Positions 1 through 6,269 of a DNA stretch of 7,293 bases are shown piece by piece (positions within the stretch are counted from its first letter, which is position 1; each line of letters begins with the position of its first letter). The stretch is from Firmicutes bacterium ZCTH02-B6. Lineage in GTDB: Bacteria > Bacillota > Limnochordia > Limnochordales > ZCTH02-B6. The position numbers were made by a program, and so were the translations under genes. Below the pieces are notes generated by a model. It did not search any database. It worked only from the letters and a program-made list of their open reading frames with translations, and was not told the origin of the DNA. Where the stretch lies: assembly GCA_002159155.1 (NCBI GenBank), contig LZRQ01000178.1, positions 1 through 7,293 of the forward strand, written 5' to 3'.

Positions 1-2
1 GC

Positions 3-401
3 CCCGCACTACTCGACTTTTGCCGCGTACCGGTGCGCTCGCCGTGGGCCCCCGACCTCGACGAGCGCCCCGCCGTGCGCATCGAAGTCCGGCTCGAGGA
101 CCGTACTCTCCTCCTCCACACGCCCGACGGCGCGACCCCGTTTCCGGTGGCCGTCGGCCGCCCGGACGCGCCCACGCCGGTAGGCCGATTTGTCGTGGCC
201 GAGCTCATCGCCTATCCCGGACCGCCCTTGGGCACCCGCTGGATCCGCCTCAAGCCCGACGAGTGCAGCATCCACGGCACCGACGAGCCGTGGCTCGTAG
301 GCACCGCGGCTACCCCCGGGTGCCTGCGCCTGTACAACAAGGACGTTGAGTACGTCTACCACCGCGTCGCTCCCGGCACGCCCGTGGACATACTGCCGTA
401 A
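3..401 (+). CDS. L,D-transpeptidase (YkuD domain), probably 5'-partial
   Basis: YkuD-fold transpeptidases form 3-3 peptidoglycan cross-links or attach substrates through a catalytic Cys. Numbering from the GTG at 33 (122 residues), the domain begins at about residue 15 (VRIEVRLEDRTLLL), continues through PVAVGRPDAPTPVGRF, and ends with the active-site block: SIHGT (His81), then TPGCLRL (Cys97, Arg99) and NKDV. The gene ends with TAA at 399-401. The usual SHGC motif reads TPGC; as I recall B. subtilis YkuD, it also lacks this His (SKGC), so activity is plausible. The start is uncertain: the frame is open to base 3, the GTG at 33 has no Shine-Dalgarno sequence, and another GTG lies at 75. I therefore think the N-terminus, possibly with a LysM or signal segment, lies before the window. 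No membrane segment is visible in the part seen. Family call is firm; substrate and cellular role are not known. Confidence 0.85.
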   Translation, partial: PALLDFCRVPVRSPWAPDLDERPAVRIEVRLEDRTLLLHTPDGATPFPVAVGRPDAPTPVGRFVVAELIAYPGPPLGTRWIRLKPDECSIHGTDEPWLVGTAATPGCLRLYNKDVEYVYHRVAPGTPVDILP

Positions 402-488
402 AGCCGCATCACCGGGACCGGCTCCCCGCGCCCGTGCAGGAGTTGGCACACCGGCCGGGAAACACTCGTCAGGTGGTGCGTGAACACA

Positions 489-526
489 CCGCTGGCGGGC
501 CGGCCGCCGGTTTCGCCCGCCAGCGG
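489..526. repeat. Perfect 12-bp inverted repeat in the 5' leader of the aldolase gene
   Basis: CCGCTGGCGGGC at 489-500 is matched exactly by its reverse complement at 515-526, with a 14-nt loop that is itself GC-rich. It ends about 9 nt before the ribosome binding site of the aldolase gene. No T-run follows on the plus strand, so it does not look like a standard intrinsic terminator for the upstream transpeptidase gene. It could be an operator, an mRNA hairpin affecting translation, or a Rho-dependent or U-less terminator. Confidence 0.5.
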
Positions 527-534
527 CTCTCGAC

Positions 535-545
535 AAGGAAGGTGA
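535..545 (+). promoter_or_regulatory. Ribosome binding site of the lacD-like aldolase gene
   Basis: AAGGAAGGTGA, close to the full anti-16S complement, ends 6 nt before the ATG at 552. It fixes the start at this ATG rather than at the in-frame ATG four codons later. Confidence 0.8.
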
Positions 546-551
546 ACGACC

Positions 552-1550
552 ATGGCGGTTTCCATGGGCAAGCTGCGGGGACTGCAGCAGGTGTCAACGG
601 AACAGGGGATTTTCGCCATCCTCGCATGCGATCAGCGGGGGGCCCTCAAGCGGATGATGGAAAAAGCGGGACGCTCCCCGATCGACTACGAAGCCGTCGT
701 GCAGATGAAGCACGACATCGTGGCGCCCCTCGCTCCTTTCGCCACGGGAGTGCTCCTCGACCCCGAGTACGGCGCGGCGCAGCTCATCACGCGCGACGCG
801 TTGCCCGGGCGGGTCGGCCTCGTGGTAGCGCTTGAGGAAACCGGGTATGAGGACCGGGAAGGTGACCGGCTGACGCGGCTGCTCGGCCAGTGGAGCGTGG
901 CCAAGATCAAGGCCATGGGGGCCGCCGCCGTCAAGTTGCTGGTCTACTACAACCCCCGCCGGGAGGCTGCAGCCGCATACCAGCGGGAGCTGGTGGCCCA
1001 GGTCGCCCGCGAGTGCCAGGCTTACGACATCCCCTTTATGCTTGAGCCCGTTACCTACCCCACCAAGGACGGCGACGAGGAGACCTTCATCCGGGAGAAA
1101 CCGGACTTGGTGGTGGAGACGGCGCAGCACATGAGCGAGTTCGCGGTCGATCTGCTGAAAATGGAGTTCCCGGTCCACCCCAAGGCCGGCGACGACCCGG
1201 GGCTCTGGCAGGACGCCTGCGCCCGGCTGGACGAGGCGTGCCGGGTGCCTTGGGCCCTGCTCTCGGCCGGCGTCGACTTCGAGACATACTGCCGGCAGCT
1301 GGAAGCGGCCTGCCGGGCCGGCGCGTCGGGCTTCGTGGCCGGGCGGGCTATTTGGCGCGAGGCGGTGGAGATCACCGGCCAAGCCGAGCGGCAGCAATTC
1401 CTCTCCGAGACCATGCCGGCCCGGCTACGGCGGCTGGTGGACATCGCTTCCGAGCACGGCCGCCCGTGGCGGGCCCGGGCGTCCCACGCCTACGCGGCTG
1501 CGGACGCGCCGGCGGACTGGTTCGCGTCGTACGCCGGCTTTGCCAGCTGA
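552..1550 (+). CDS. lacD: Class I ketose-bisphosphate aldolase, LacD family (tagatose-1,6-bisphosphate aldolase-like)
   Basis: A 332-residue cytoplasmic TIM-barrel aldolase, about the usual family length. The family cleaves tagatose 1,6-bisphosphate to dihydroxyacetone phosphate and glyceraldehyde 3-phosphate through a Schiff base. Visible landmarks are AILACDQRG (Asp27), VKLLVYY (Lys128), FMLEPVTYP (Glu165, the expected acid/base) and DLLKMEFPV (Lys203, the expected Schiff-base lysine), followed by phosphate-binding-like segments LLSAGVDFETY and GFVAGRAIW. All key positions are intact. No zinc motif of class II aldolases is seen. The ATG has a strong ribosome binding site. No lac, tagatose or galactitol gene is adjacent, so the substrate cannot be inferred from context; related family members act on sulfofructose 1-phosphate (YihT) or possibly fructose 1,6-bisphosphate. 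The gene is convergent with the SPOCS-LysM gene. Family assignment is secure; substrate is not. Confidence 0.9.
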   Translation: MAVSMGKLRGLQQVSTEQGIFAILACDQRGALKRMMEKAGRSPIDYEAVVQMKHDIVAPLAPFATGVLLDPEYGAAQLITRDALPGRVGLVVALEETGYEDREGDRLTRLLGQWSVAKIKAMGAAAVKLLVYYNPRREAAAAYQRELVAQVARECQAYDIPFMLEPVTYPTKDGDEETFIREKPDLVVETAQHMSEFAVDLLKMEFPVHPKAGDDPGLWQDACARLDEACRVPWALLSAGVDFETYCRQLEAACRAGASGFVAGRAIWREAVEITGQAERQQFLSETMPARLRRLVDIASEHGRPWRARASHAYAAADAPADWFASYAGFAS

Positions 1551-1583
1551 GCCGCAGGCCGCACGCCGCGGCTAAACTCGCAC

Positions 1584-1613
1584 CCGGCGCGGCCCATCCC
1601 GCTCGCGCGCCGG
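1584..1613. terminator. Possible terminator hairpin between convergent genes
   Basis: An 8-bp perfect stem, CCGGCGCG at 1584-1591 and CGCGCCGG at 1606-1613, with a 14-nt loop, lies in the 79-bp gap between the convergent aldolase and SPOCS-LysM genes. Read on the minus strand it is followed by GTGCGAGTTTA, a weak U-stretch; on the plus strand no T-run follows. The position suits a terminator for the minus-strand gene, but such stems arise easily in sequence this GC-rich. Confidence 0.3.
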
Positions 1614-1629
1614 CGCCCGGAGCCCTCCC

Positions 1630-3312
1630 TCAGGCGCCGAGCGGCGTGGAGGGCCCGCGCCGGGGAATGCACAGCTTGCGGCCCGCGGGCAGCGGCCCGT
1701 CCTCGCCCTCGAGCCACGGGTTGGCGGCCACGATCCGGTCCACGTCGGTGTGATACCGGTGGCTCAAGGCCCACAAGGTGTCCCCGTCCTGCAGGACCAC
1801 AAAGGTCCACGTGGGCGGATCCGGGTCCGGCGGGGGCACCGCGACGGCTTCCACTACCGCCATCCGGGCCGCGGGGCGCGCCACCCGGACTCGAGCAACC
1901 AGCCGCACCTCGGCTTCGACGGTTTCCCGGTTGATGAGGTCCAGCGCCACGTCCTCCACCTGGACCCGTGCCGCCGCCTCAAAGCCCGGCTCAGTGCCGG
2001 GAACCGCCAACTCCAGCTCAAAGGGCAGCCCGTCCGTCCAGCTCACCGCGTGCACGGGCTGGCCGGGACTGCGGGCGACGTAGAGGGCTTCCACCTCGAC
2101 ACGGCCTTCCACGATGACCCTGCCCGCCACCGGCATGACGTCGTCGACGCGCGCCCGGGCCCCTGCCACCAAGATGCGCTCGATGGGGGGATGGCCCTCC
2201 GGCAGCTCCAGCGTGCCGGTGACCGTCGTCTCCAACGCCGCGGAGCCTACCCACTCCTCCAGCGTCAAGTCCTCCGTCCGGCAGCGGACGTCCAGCTTCT
2301 CCGAACCGCCGAAGTGCTCGACCAGCGGCAGCTCCTCCACCTTGGCCAGGCGGACCGTCACCTCCACGTCGGTCCAGACCCGGATCTCGCGCCCGCCCTC
2401 CCCGGGGGCTCCGTCGATGCTGCTGACGCGGGCGGCTACATCGACGGGCGCGCCCTCGGCGGCCGCCGGCAGGGGGAAGCTGTGGGCAAAGGGGGTCTGC
2501 TCGCTCCAAGAGGCGGTGTGCAGCTGGCCCCGGTCGTCCACATAGAGGACCCGGTAGTCGACGACGCCCGCGACGGTCACCTCTCCGCCGGCCGCGATGG
2601 CCTTGGTGGGGCGTGCCACGGCGGCGACGTCCAGCACCCGGCGGCATGGGACGCCCTCGACCGCCAGCACCCCGTCCACCGACAAATGCGCCTCACCGCG
2701 TCCCGCCACGTTTTCTACCCGGACAGCGGTTTCCACCGCGCCGGCCTCCGGCGGGAAGGGGCGGCTTTTGACGGGCACGGTGGCCGCCACATACTCAGCC
2801 ACCCGGGCAGACACGGTCACGACCGCTTCGACGTCTACGCGCCGCCCGCTGGCGTGGAGCTCCACCTCAACGGCCTCCGGCGCGGACTGGGCCTCCACCG
2901 TCACCTCTGGGTGCGTGCCGGGAATCTCCAACACCGCCTCAAAGGTCCCAGCCCGGCGCCACCGGTACCTGTACAGGACTTCCCGCACCTCCGCCCGCGG
3001 CTCGTCGGCCAAGATGTCGTCCTCGACGTACCCGGCCTCGGCCTCGATGTGCCCGCTGGCGGCGACAGGTTCGGGCGCAACCTGCTCCTCGTGGGCATAG
3101 AGGAGCACCAGATCGACCGTTCCCTGCACCGCCACCTGGTTGTCGAGGGCTTCCCAGCCCGTCACCACCGGGTGGATGGCTACCCGTACAATCCTGCTGA
3201 TGTCGGGCAGGCCGGCCGGCAGCTCAAAGGAACCTGCGGTGACCGCCTGCTGGGTCGCGGTGCCGATGGGCCGCTCCATCCGCACCGTCCTGGGTTCGAA
3301 CTTGAAGCTCAT
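1630..3312 (-). CDS. SPOCS (DUF3794) triple-repeat protein with C-terminal LysM, SipL-like
   Basis: A 560-residue protein without signal peptide or membrane segment. Three beta-rich repeats can be aligned by eye: about 25-175 (SFELPAGLPDISRIV then VQGTVDLVLLY), about 205-325 (VEGVPCRRVLDV then VAGVVDYRVLYVDD and a TASWSEQTPF block), and about 365-478 (TLELPEGHPPIERIL then VEGRVEVEALYVARS and an AVSWTDGLPF block). A proline-rich linker leads to a LysM domain at about 503-550 (TFVVLQDGDTLWALSHRYHT, NPWL, LPAGRKLCIP). This is the layout of Clostridioides difficile SipL, whose LysM domain binds the spore coat ATPase SpoIVA and which is needed to anchor the coat to the forespore. By analogy this is a mother-cell coat or spore-envelope scaffold. 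The ATG at 3312 is preceded by AAGGGGGAG and is preferred to longer in-frame starts, whose added residues are Arg/Cys-rich and unlike the family. Domain call is strong; the SipL role is inferred. Confidence 0.9.
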   Translation of the reverse strand: MSFKFEPRTVRMERPIGTATQQAVTAGSFELPAGLPDISRIVRVAIHPVVTGWEALDNQVAVQGTVDLVLLYAHEEQVAPEPVAASGHIEAEAGYVEDDILADEPRAEVREVLYRYRWRRAGTFEAVLEIPGTHPEVTVEAQSAPEAVEVELHASGRRVDVEAVVTVSARVAEYVAATVPVKSRPFPPEAGAVETAVRVENVAGRGEAHLSVDGVLAVEGVPCRRVLDVAAVARPTKAIAAGGEVTVAGVVDYRVLYVDDRGQLHTASWSEQTPFAHSFPLPAAAEGAPVDVAARVSSIDGAPGEGGREIRVWTDVEVTVRLAKVEELPLVEHFGGSEKLDVRCRTEDLTLEEWVGSAALETTVTGTLELPEGHPPIERILVAGARARVDDVMPVAGRVIVEGRVEVEALYVARSPGQPVHAVSWTDGLPFELELAVPGTEPGFEAAARVQVEDVALDLINRETVEAEVRLVARVRVARPAARMAVVEAVAVPPPDPDPPTWTFVVLQDGDTLWALSHRYHTDVDRIVAANPWLEGEDGPLPAGRKLCIPRRGPSTPLGA

Positions 3313-3317
3313 GCGGA

Positions 3318-3326
3318 CTCCCCCTT
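3318..3326 (-). promoter_or_regulatory. Ribosome binding site of the SPOCS-LysM gene
   Basis: On the minus strand AAGGGGGAG lies 5 nt before the ATG at 3312. It settles the start choice, since the frame stays open for 85 further codons upstream. Confidence 0.75.
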
Positions 3327-3355
3327 CGCCGGCACGATCGATCCTGGGAAACCAT

Positions 3356-3370
3356 ATTCCGGTCCGGAAT
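3356..3370. repeat. 15-bp palindrome upstream of the SPOCS-LysM gene
   Basis: ATTCCGG, one central base, then CCGGAAT: a perfect 7-bp dyad 43 bp upstream of the SPOCS-LysM start, in the 133-bp gap that should carry its promoter. Next to it on the plus strand are TGAAACATG (3370-3378) and TGAAAACATG (3390-3399), whose starts are exactly 20 bp apart. Read on the minus strand, CATGTTT followed 13 nt later by AATATGG loosely recalls a sigma-E promoter, but the match is poor. Operator or promoter role is inference. Confidence 0.35.
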
Positions 3371-3445
3371 GAAACATGCCGTCGCGGGCTGAAAACATGT
3401 CCGCCGGAAGGCACACGATTGTGGCCCCGGGACGCTCGGCCGGAT

Positions 3446-4855
3446 CTAGCCCGGCGCGGGCACCGGCTTGTGCACTTTCCAGCGCTCCTCGACGAGCCCC
3501 CACAGGCGGCCGTCCTCCTCCCCCACGGCTGACACATAAATCCCGCCCAGCCGCAAGTCCTCCGCAAGATCCAACTTCTCGGCGAGGCTGCTCCGGTTCT
3601 CGAGCCACACCGCGCTCTCCCGGCCCTCGTAGGCGCACCGGATCACGGGCCGGCCGGCGGCACCCTCCCACTCGGGGCGCGCCCTGGAGGCCCGGCCCAA
3701 GCTGATGGCCCGCGGATAGCTCACGACCGAGAGGCCGAGTCCCCGTTCCCCCTGGTCCGCCGCGGCAACCGGGTCCGCTTGCCCCCATGCTGCCGGCACG
3801 ACCAGCGCCCCGACGGGCACCGCCAGCAGGCATCGCCAGGGCGGCAGCCGCCGGATCATGAGCCGCAGCCTCCGCCGGAGCTCGGCCGGGGAGGGCGGCC
3901 GCGGCGCGGGCCCGTCCACCAGCACTGGCGGGGTCAGGACCACATGGTCCGCGTGCCGTGCCAGCACCTCCCAGTCCAAGTCGTCCGCGACCCGGCCCCA
4001 CAGGCCGTCCAGATCCCGCATGGGCACGGAGACGATCAGCCGCCGGCCCGCAGCGCGGGCCTCAGCGCCGAGGCGGCGGACAAGCGCCACCGCCCTGGGA
4101 CCGTCGCCAAAGCGCAGGCCAGAAAAGTCCACATGCACGCCTGAGATCGGCCCGGCTCCGCACCACGCCTGCAACTGCGCGGCCAGGCGTTCCCGCTCCC
4201 GCGCCCGGTGCAGCGTCTGTTGCAGTCGCCCCGGGTGATCGTCGCCAGGCACCAGCGCCGGCTCCCGGCGGGTGTGGAGCGTCACCCAAACGGGCAGCCC
4301 CAGCTCCGCGGCGGCAGCGGCGGTTTCCCCGGCCGCCGGGTCGTCCCCTGGCCCGCCGCGGGCCACCACCGACACGACCGACACCAGTCCGGCACGGCGG
4401 GACACGGTGCGCAAGGCGGCAGCCTGGGCGGCACCCGGCTTGATCTCGGCCGCGAGCCAGCGCTCCCAGACTACGACGCGCCGTCCCGGAGCGATCTGTC
4501 CCTGGCGGGAAAGACCGCACGCCCGGCGCAGCACCTGCGGGGGGACGCCTAAGGCCCTGGCCGCGTCGCCCAACGTATCTCCCGTCGCCACCGTATGAGT
4601 CCGGCGCAGGGCCAGCAAATCGGGATCGTCCAGCACCGCCATGACCCGGGGGCCCGCGATGCCATCCACCCGTAAGCCCACGTCCCGCTGGAGATCCCGT
4701 ACCGCTTCGGCCGTCTGGTGGCCGTAAATGCCGTCGTCCGCCCCCGGGTCATAGCCCAACTCCCTGAGGCGCCGCTGCAGCGCAGCCACCGGCTCCCCGC
4801 GGCTGCCCAACCGGAGCAGGCGGCCCGGCGGGCGGCCCAAGGCGCGCCAGGGCAT
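3446..4855 (-). CDS. PG-binding, LysM and GH18-like domain protein with a degenerate catalytic motif
   Basis: A 469-residue protein. Residues about 17-75 form a PG_binding_1 domain (GSRGEPVAALQRRLRELGYD, DGIYGHQTAEAV, DGIAGP). Residues about 87-130 form a LysM domain (HTVATGDTLGDAARALGVP, IAPGRRVVV). Residues about 155-465 resemble the GH18 barrel of YaaH/SleL-type spore cortex-lytic proteins: GLPVWVTLH, ISGVHVDFSGL, RLIVSVPMR, HADHVVL, and a C-terminal AVWLENRSSLAEKLDLAEDL plus GGIYVSAVGEEDG. The catalytic motif should end D-x-E (as in GVNIDFE), but the Glu position is Ser245 and the first Asp position is Ser238; the Trp normally near GGI.YW is also absent. It is therefore probably non-catalytic and may bind glycan. 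The ATG at 4855 follows AAAGGGGTGG. No clear signal peptide is present, as is common in mother-cell-made spore envelope proteins. It sits 133 bp upstream of the SPOCS-LysM gene on the same strand. The role in spores is inferred. Confidence 0.8.
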   Translation of the reverse strand: MPWRALGRPPGRLLRLGSRGEPVAALQRRLRELGYDPGADDGIYGHQTAEAVRDLQRDVGLRVDGIAGPRVMAVLDDPDLLALRRTHTVATGDTLGDAARALGVPPQVLRRACGLSRQGQIAPGRRVVVWERWLAAEIKPGAAQAAALRTVSRRAGLVSVVSVVARGGPGDDPAAGETAAAAAELGLPVWVTLHTRREPALVPGDDHPGRLQQTLHRARERERLAAQLQAWCGAGPISGVHVDFSGLRFGDGPRAVALVRRLGAEARAAGRRLIVSVPMRDLDGLWGRVADDLDWEVLARHADHVVLTPPVLVDGPAPRPPSPAELRRRLRLMIRRLPPWRCLLAVPVGALVVPAAWGQADPVAAADQGERGLGLSVVSYPRAISLGRASRARPEWEGAAGRPVIRCAYEGRESAVWLENRSSLAEKLDLAEDLRLGGIYVSAVGEEDGRLWGLVEERWKVHKPVPAPG

Positions 4856-4874
4856 TCCTGGCCACCCCTTTGCG

Positions 4875-4886
4875 TCATCCGGATGA
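4875..4886. repeat. 12-bp perfect palindrome between protease and GH18-like genes
   Basis: TCATCCGGATGA reads the same on both strands. It lies 20 bp upstream of the GH18-like start in a 72-bp intergenic gap, just before that gene's ribosome binding site. It could be a regulator site; no T-run supports a terminator. Confidence 0.3.
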
Positions 4887-4927
4887 TGGATGTCTATGTG
4901 GCGGCACGGAAAGCGAGCACTGGGAAA

Positions 4928-5953
4928 TCAAAAGCTGACGCGCAAGGCGTCGAGCACGTTCTGGATGCGGTTGCAGATGGTCGCATGGTCCGACCCGGCA
5001 AAAAGCAGCCCGACAGCTCGGTTGGCTTCGTCGAGCACAAGCGAACCGCTGTCGCCGGGCTGGCCCATGGGCGTGGCGACCACCTGGTCGCTGAACCGTG
5101 CGACAACGCCGCCTCCCAGCCCCACCGTCACCGTGGCGCCCAGGGCCGTCACCTCGCCCCGCGTGAGGCCGGTGGTCCGTCCGCTCTTCTTGACCGCCAT
5201 GCCCAGCTCGGCTTCGGCCACGCCCCGCACGGGCCCCACGTCCATGATGGCTTGGGTGATGGCGTCCGGCGACACCGGTCGCGCCACGGCGGCGTCCACC
5301 ATGTTGTCCTCGGGGGAGCGGCGGAAGAACTGGATTTCATAGGCCGGAAGCAAGAGCCGCAGCGCGGCGTTGAGGGCCCGCTGGGCTCGGTGTGCGATGG
5401 GGCACGAGGCCGGCGCCGCCATGGGGCGCAACGGGACAAACCGGAGCAGGTGGCCGATGACGTCCCGGGCGACCTCCCCGCCGTCATACGGTCCTGGCTG
5501 CAGGACGGGATCGCCGACCGTTGCCCGCCCGTCGTGCCCGTCCGTCTGATTGGCCAGCACGTGGTTGTTCGAAAGGATTAGCAGCTCGCCGGTTTCCAGG
5601 TCGCGCACGACCGCGCCAAAGGTCCCCGCCGTGATGCCCACGTGGCCAATGCTCACCCCCGGAGGCGCCGGGCGGGTGCGGATCGTGCGGAGCTGGGGCA
5701 TCGGCGCCGCTAACAGCCGCAGGTCTCCGACTTCGACGACATCGGTCGGCGCGTCGCCCAACACCGTCGGGATCCGCTCGCGCTCATGCAGCGACGCGGC
5801 GGGCACCTTGCGCCGCACGAGCACGATCATGCCTTGCTGGCCGGTCTTGCGTCCTTTGGTGCGCTTCTCGCCCCAGCCGCAGCCGACTACGTTGGGCAAG
5901 CCAAGCACCCGGTCCCGCCACCGGTTGACCCACTGGGCCCGCCGCGAAACCAT
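4928..5953 (-). CDS. Trypsin-like serine protease (S1/Nal1-like family), no signal peptide
   Basis: A 341-residue protein. The N-terminal part (about 20-77) has the pattern seen in cytoplasmic Nal1-like proteases: NVVGCGWGEKRTKGRKTGQ, then VLVRRKVP and IPTVLGDAPTDVVEVG. The trypsin fold begins near PGVSIGHVGITAGTFGAVV. The triad is visible as His131 in LSNNHVLAN, Asp220 in NMVDAAVARP and Ser302 in GQPGDSGSLV; VKKSGRTTGLTRGEV is another family hallmark. All three residues are present, so it should be active. No signal peptide or membrane helix is seen, so it probably works inside the cell or mother cell. The ATG at 5953 is preceded by GGAGGGAGGTC. It lies between veg and the envelope genes, all on the same strand. 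In B. subtilis the gene next to veg is the sporulation protease yabG, which is unrelated. Substrate unknown; a role in spore protein processing is speculation from context. Confidence 0.85.
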   Translation of the reverse strand: MVSRRAQWVNRWRDRVLGLPNVVGCGWGEKRTKGRKTGQQGMIVLVRRKVPAASLHERERIPTVLGDAPTDVVEVGDLRLLAAPMPQLRTIRTRPAPPGVSIGHVGITAGTFGAVVRDLETGELLILSNNHVLANQTDGHDGRATVGDPVLQPGPYDGGEVARDVIGHLLRFVPLRPMAAPASCPIAHRAQRALNAALRLLLPAYEIQFFRRSPEDNMVDAAVARPVSPDAITQAIMDVGPVRGVAEAELGMAVKKSGRTTGLTRGEVTALGATVTVGLGGGVVARFSDQVVATPMGQPGDSGSLVLDEANRAVGLLFAGSDHATICNRIQNVLDALRVSF

Positions 5954-5960
5954 CGTTCAG

Positions 5961-5971
5961 GACCTCCCTCC
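5961..5971 (-). promoter_or_regulatory. Ribosome binding site of the serine protease gene
   Basis: Minus-strand GGAGGGAGGTC ends 7 nt before the ATG at 5953 and supports that start. Confidence 0.75.
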
Positions 5972-6182
5972 AGGCGGCCTCGCCTGCTTTATCAGCCTAT
6001 GCCGCCGGCGGCGGGCTGCTCGCGCAACCTGGGGCGCGTCGCGGCAGCGGACTTTGGGGGCTCATGTCTGTCAGGCTATGCATGTTCGGGAAGAGATTGG
6101 GAAAGAAGGGAGGTTGGGAGGCATTGCCCGGCGCCAGCCACGGGGGCTCCGGGGCTCGCCGGCGGGGGCTCGAAATGCGACA

Positions 6183-6202
6183 GCCCGGAGAACACTCCGG
6201 GC
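6183..6202 (-). terminator. Probable intrinsic terminator downstream of veg
   Basis: GCCCGGAG and CTCCGGGC form a perfect 8-bp stem with a 4-nt loop, 67 bp past the veg stop. On the minus strand it is followed by TGTCGCATTTCG, a modest U-rich tail; nothing U-rich follows on the plus strand. The tight loop and position favour a terminator for veg. Confidence 0.55.
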
Positions 6203-6269
6203 GTCGAGACGCCGTGGGGCGTACCGGCGAGTGCGGCCGCCTGCGGCGTTGGCTGGAATCGAACGGGGC

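Larger units (their letters stand above)
5954..6269. other. Intergenic region between veg and the serine protease gene
   Basis: This 316-bp stretch holds no convincing gene. From the protease side it contains that gene's ribosome binding site (5961-5971), two similar minus-strand blocks CATAGGCTG (5993-6001) and CATAGCCTG (6072-6080), a purine-rich plus-strand tract at about 6088-6119, and the hairpin at 6183-6202 that probably ends veg transcription. A 69-codon plus-strand reading frame at 6064-6273 has no ribosome binding site and no recognisable sequence. The protease promoter should lie here, but I cannot find a clear sigma-A match. Confidence 0.6.

Noticed and set aside
443..471. TTGGCA with a possible -10 upstream of the aldolase gene
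   Set aside because: The hexamer 17 bp downstream (TCGTCA) is too far from TATAAT to support a promoter.
594..1397. Minus-strand reading frame (267 codons) opposite the aldolase gene
   Set aside because: It mirrors an intact, recognisable aldolase and has no family motif or ribosome binding site.
1550..1573. AGCCGC/GCGGCT stem at the aldolase stop
   Set aside because: Only 6 bp with a 12-nt loop and no T-run; too weak for a terminator call.
1750..3372. Long plus-strand reading frame (540 codons) opposite the SPOCS-LysM gene
   Set aside because: It is antisense to a gene with clear domain repeats and a ribosome binding site; its His/Arg/Gly-rich composition is that of a shadow frame in GC-rich DNA.
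6001..6012. GCCGCCGGCGGC palindrome
   Set aside because: A simple GC-only palindrome of this length is expected by chance in such GC-rich sequence and has no flanking support.
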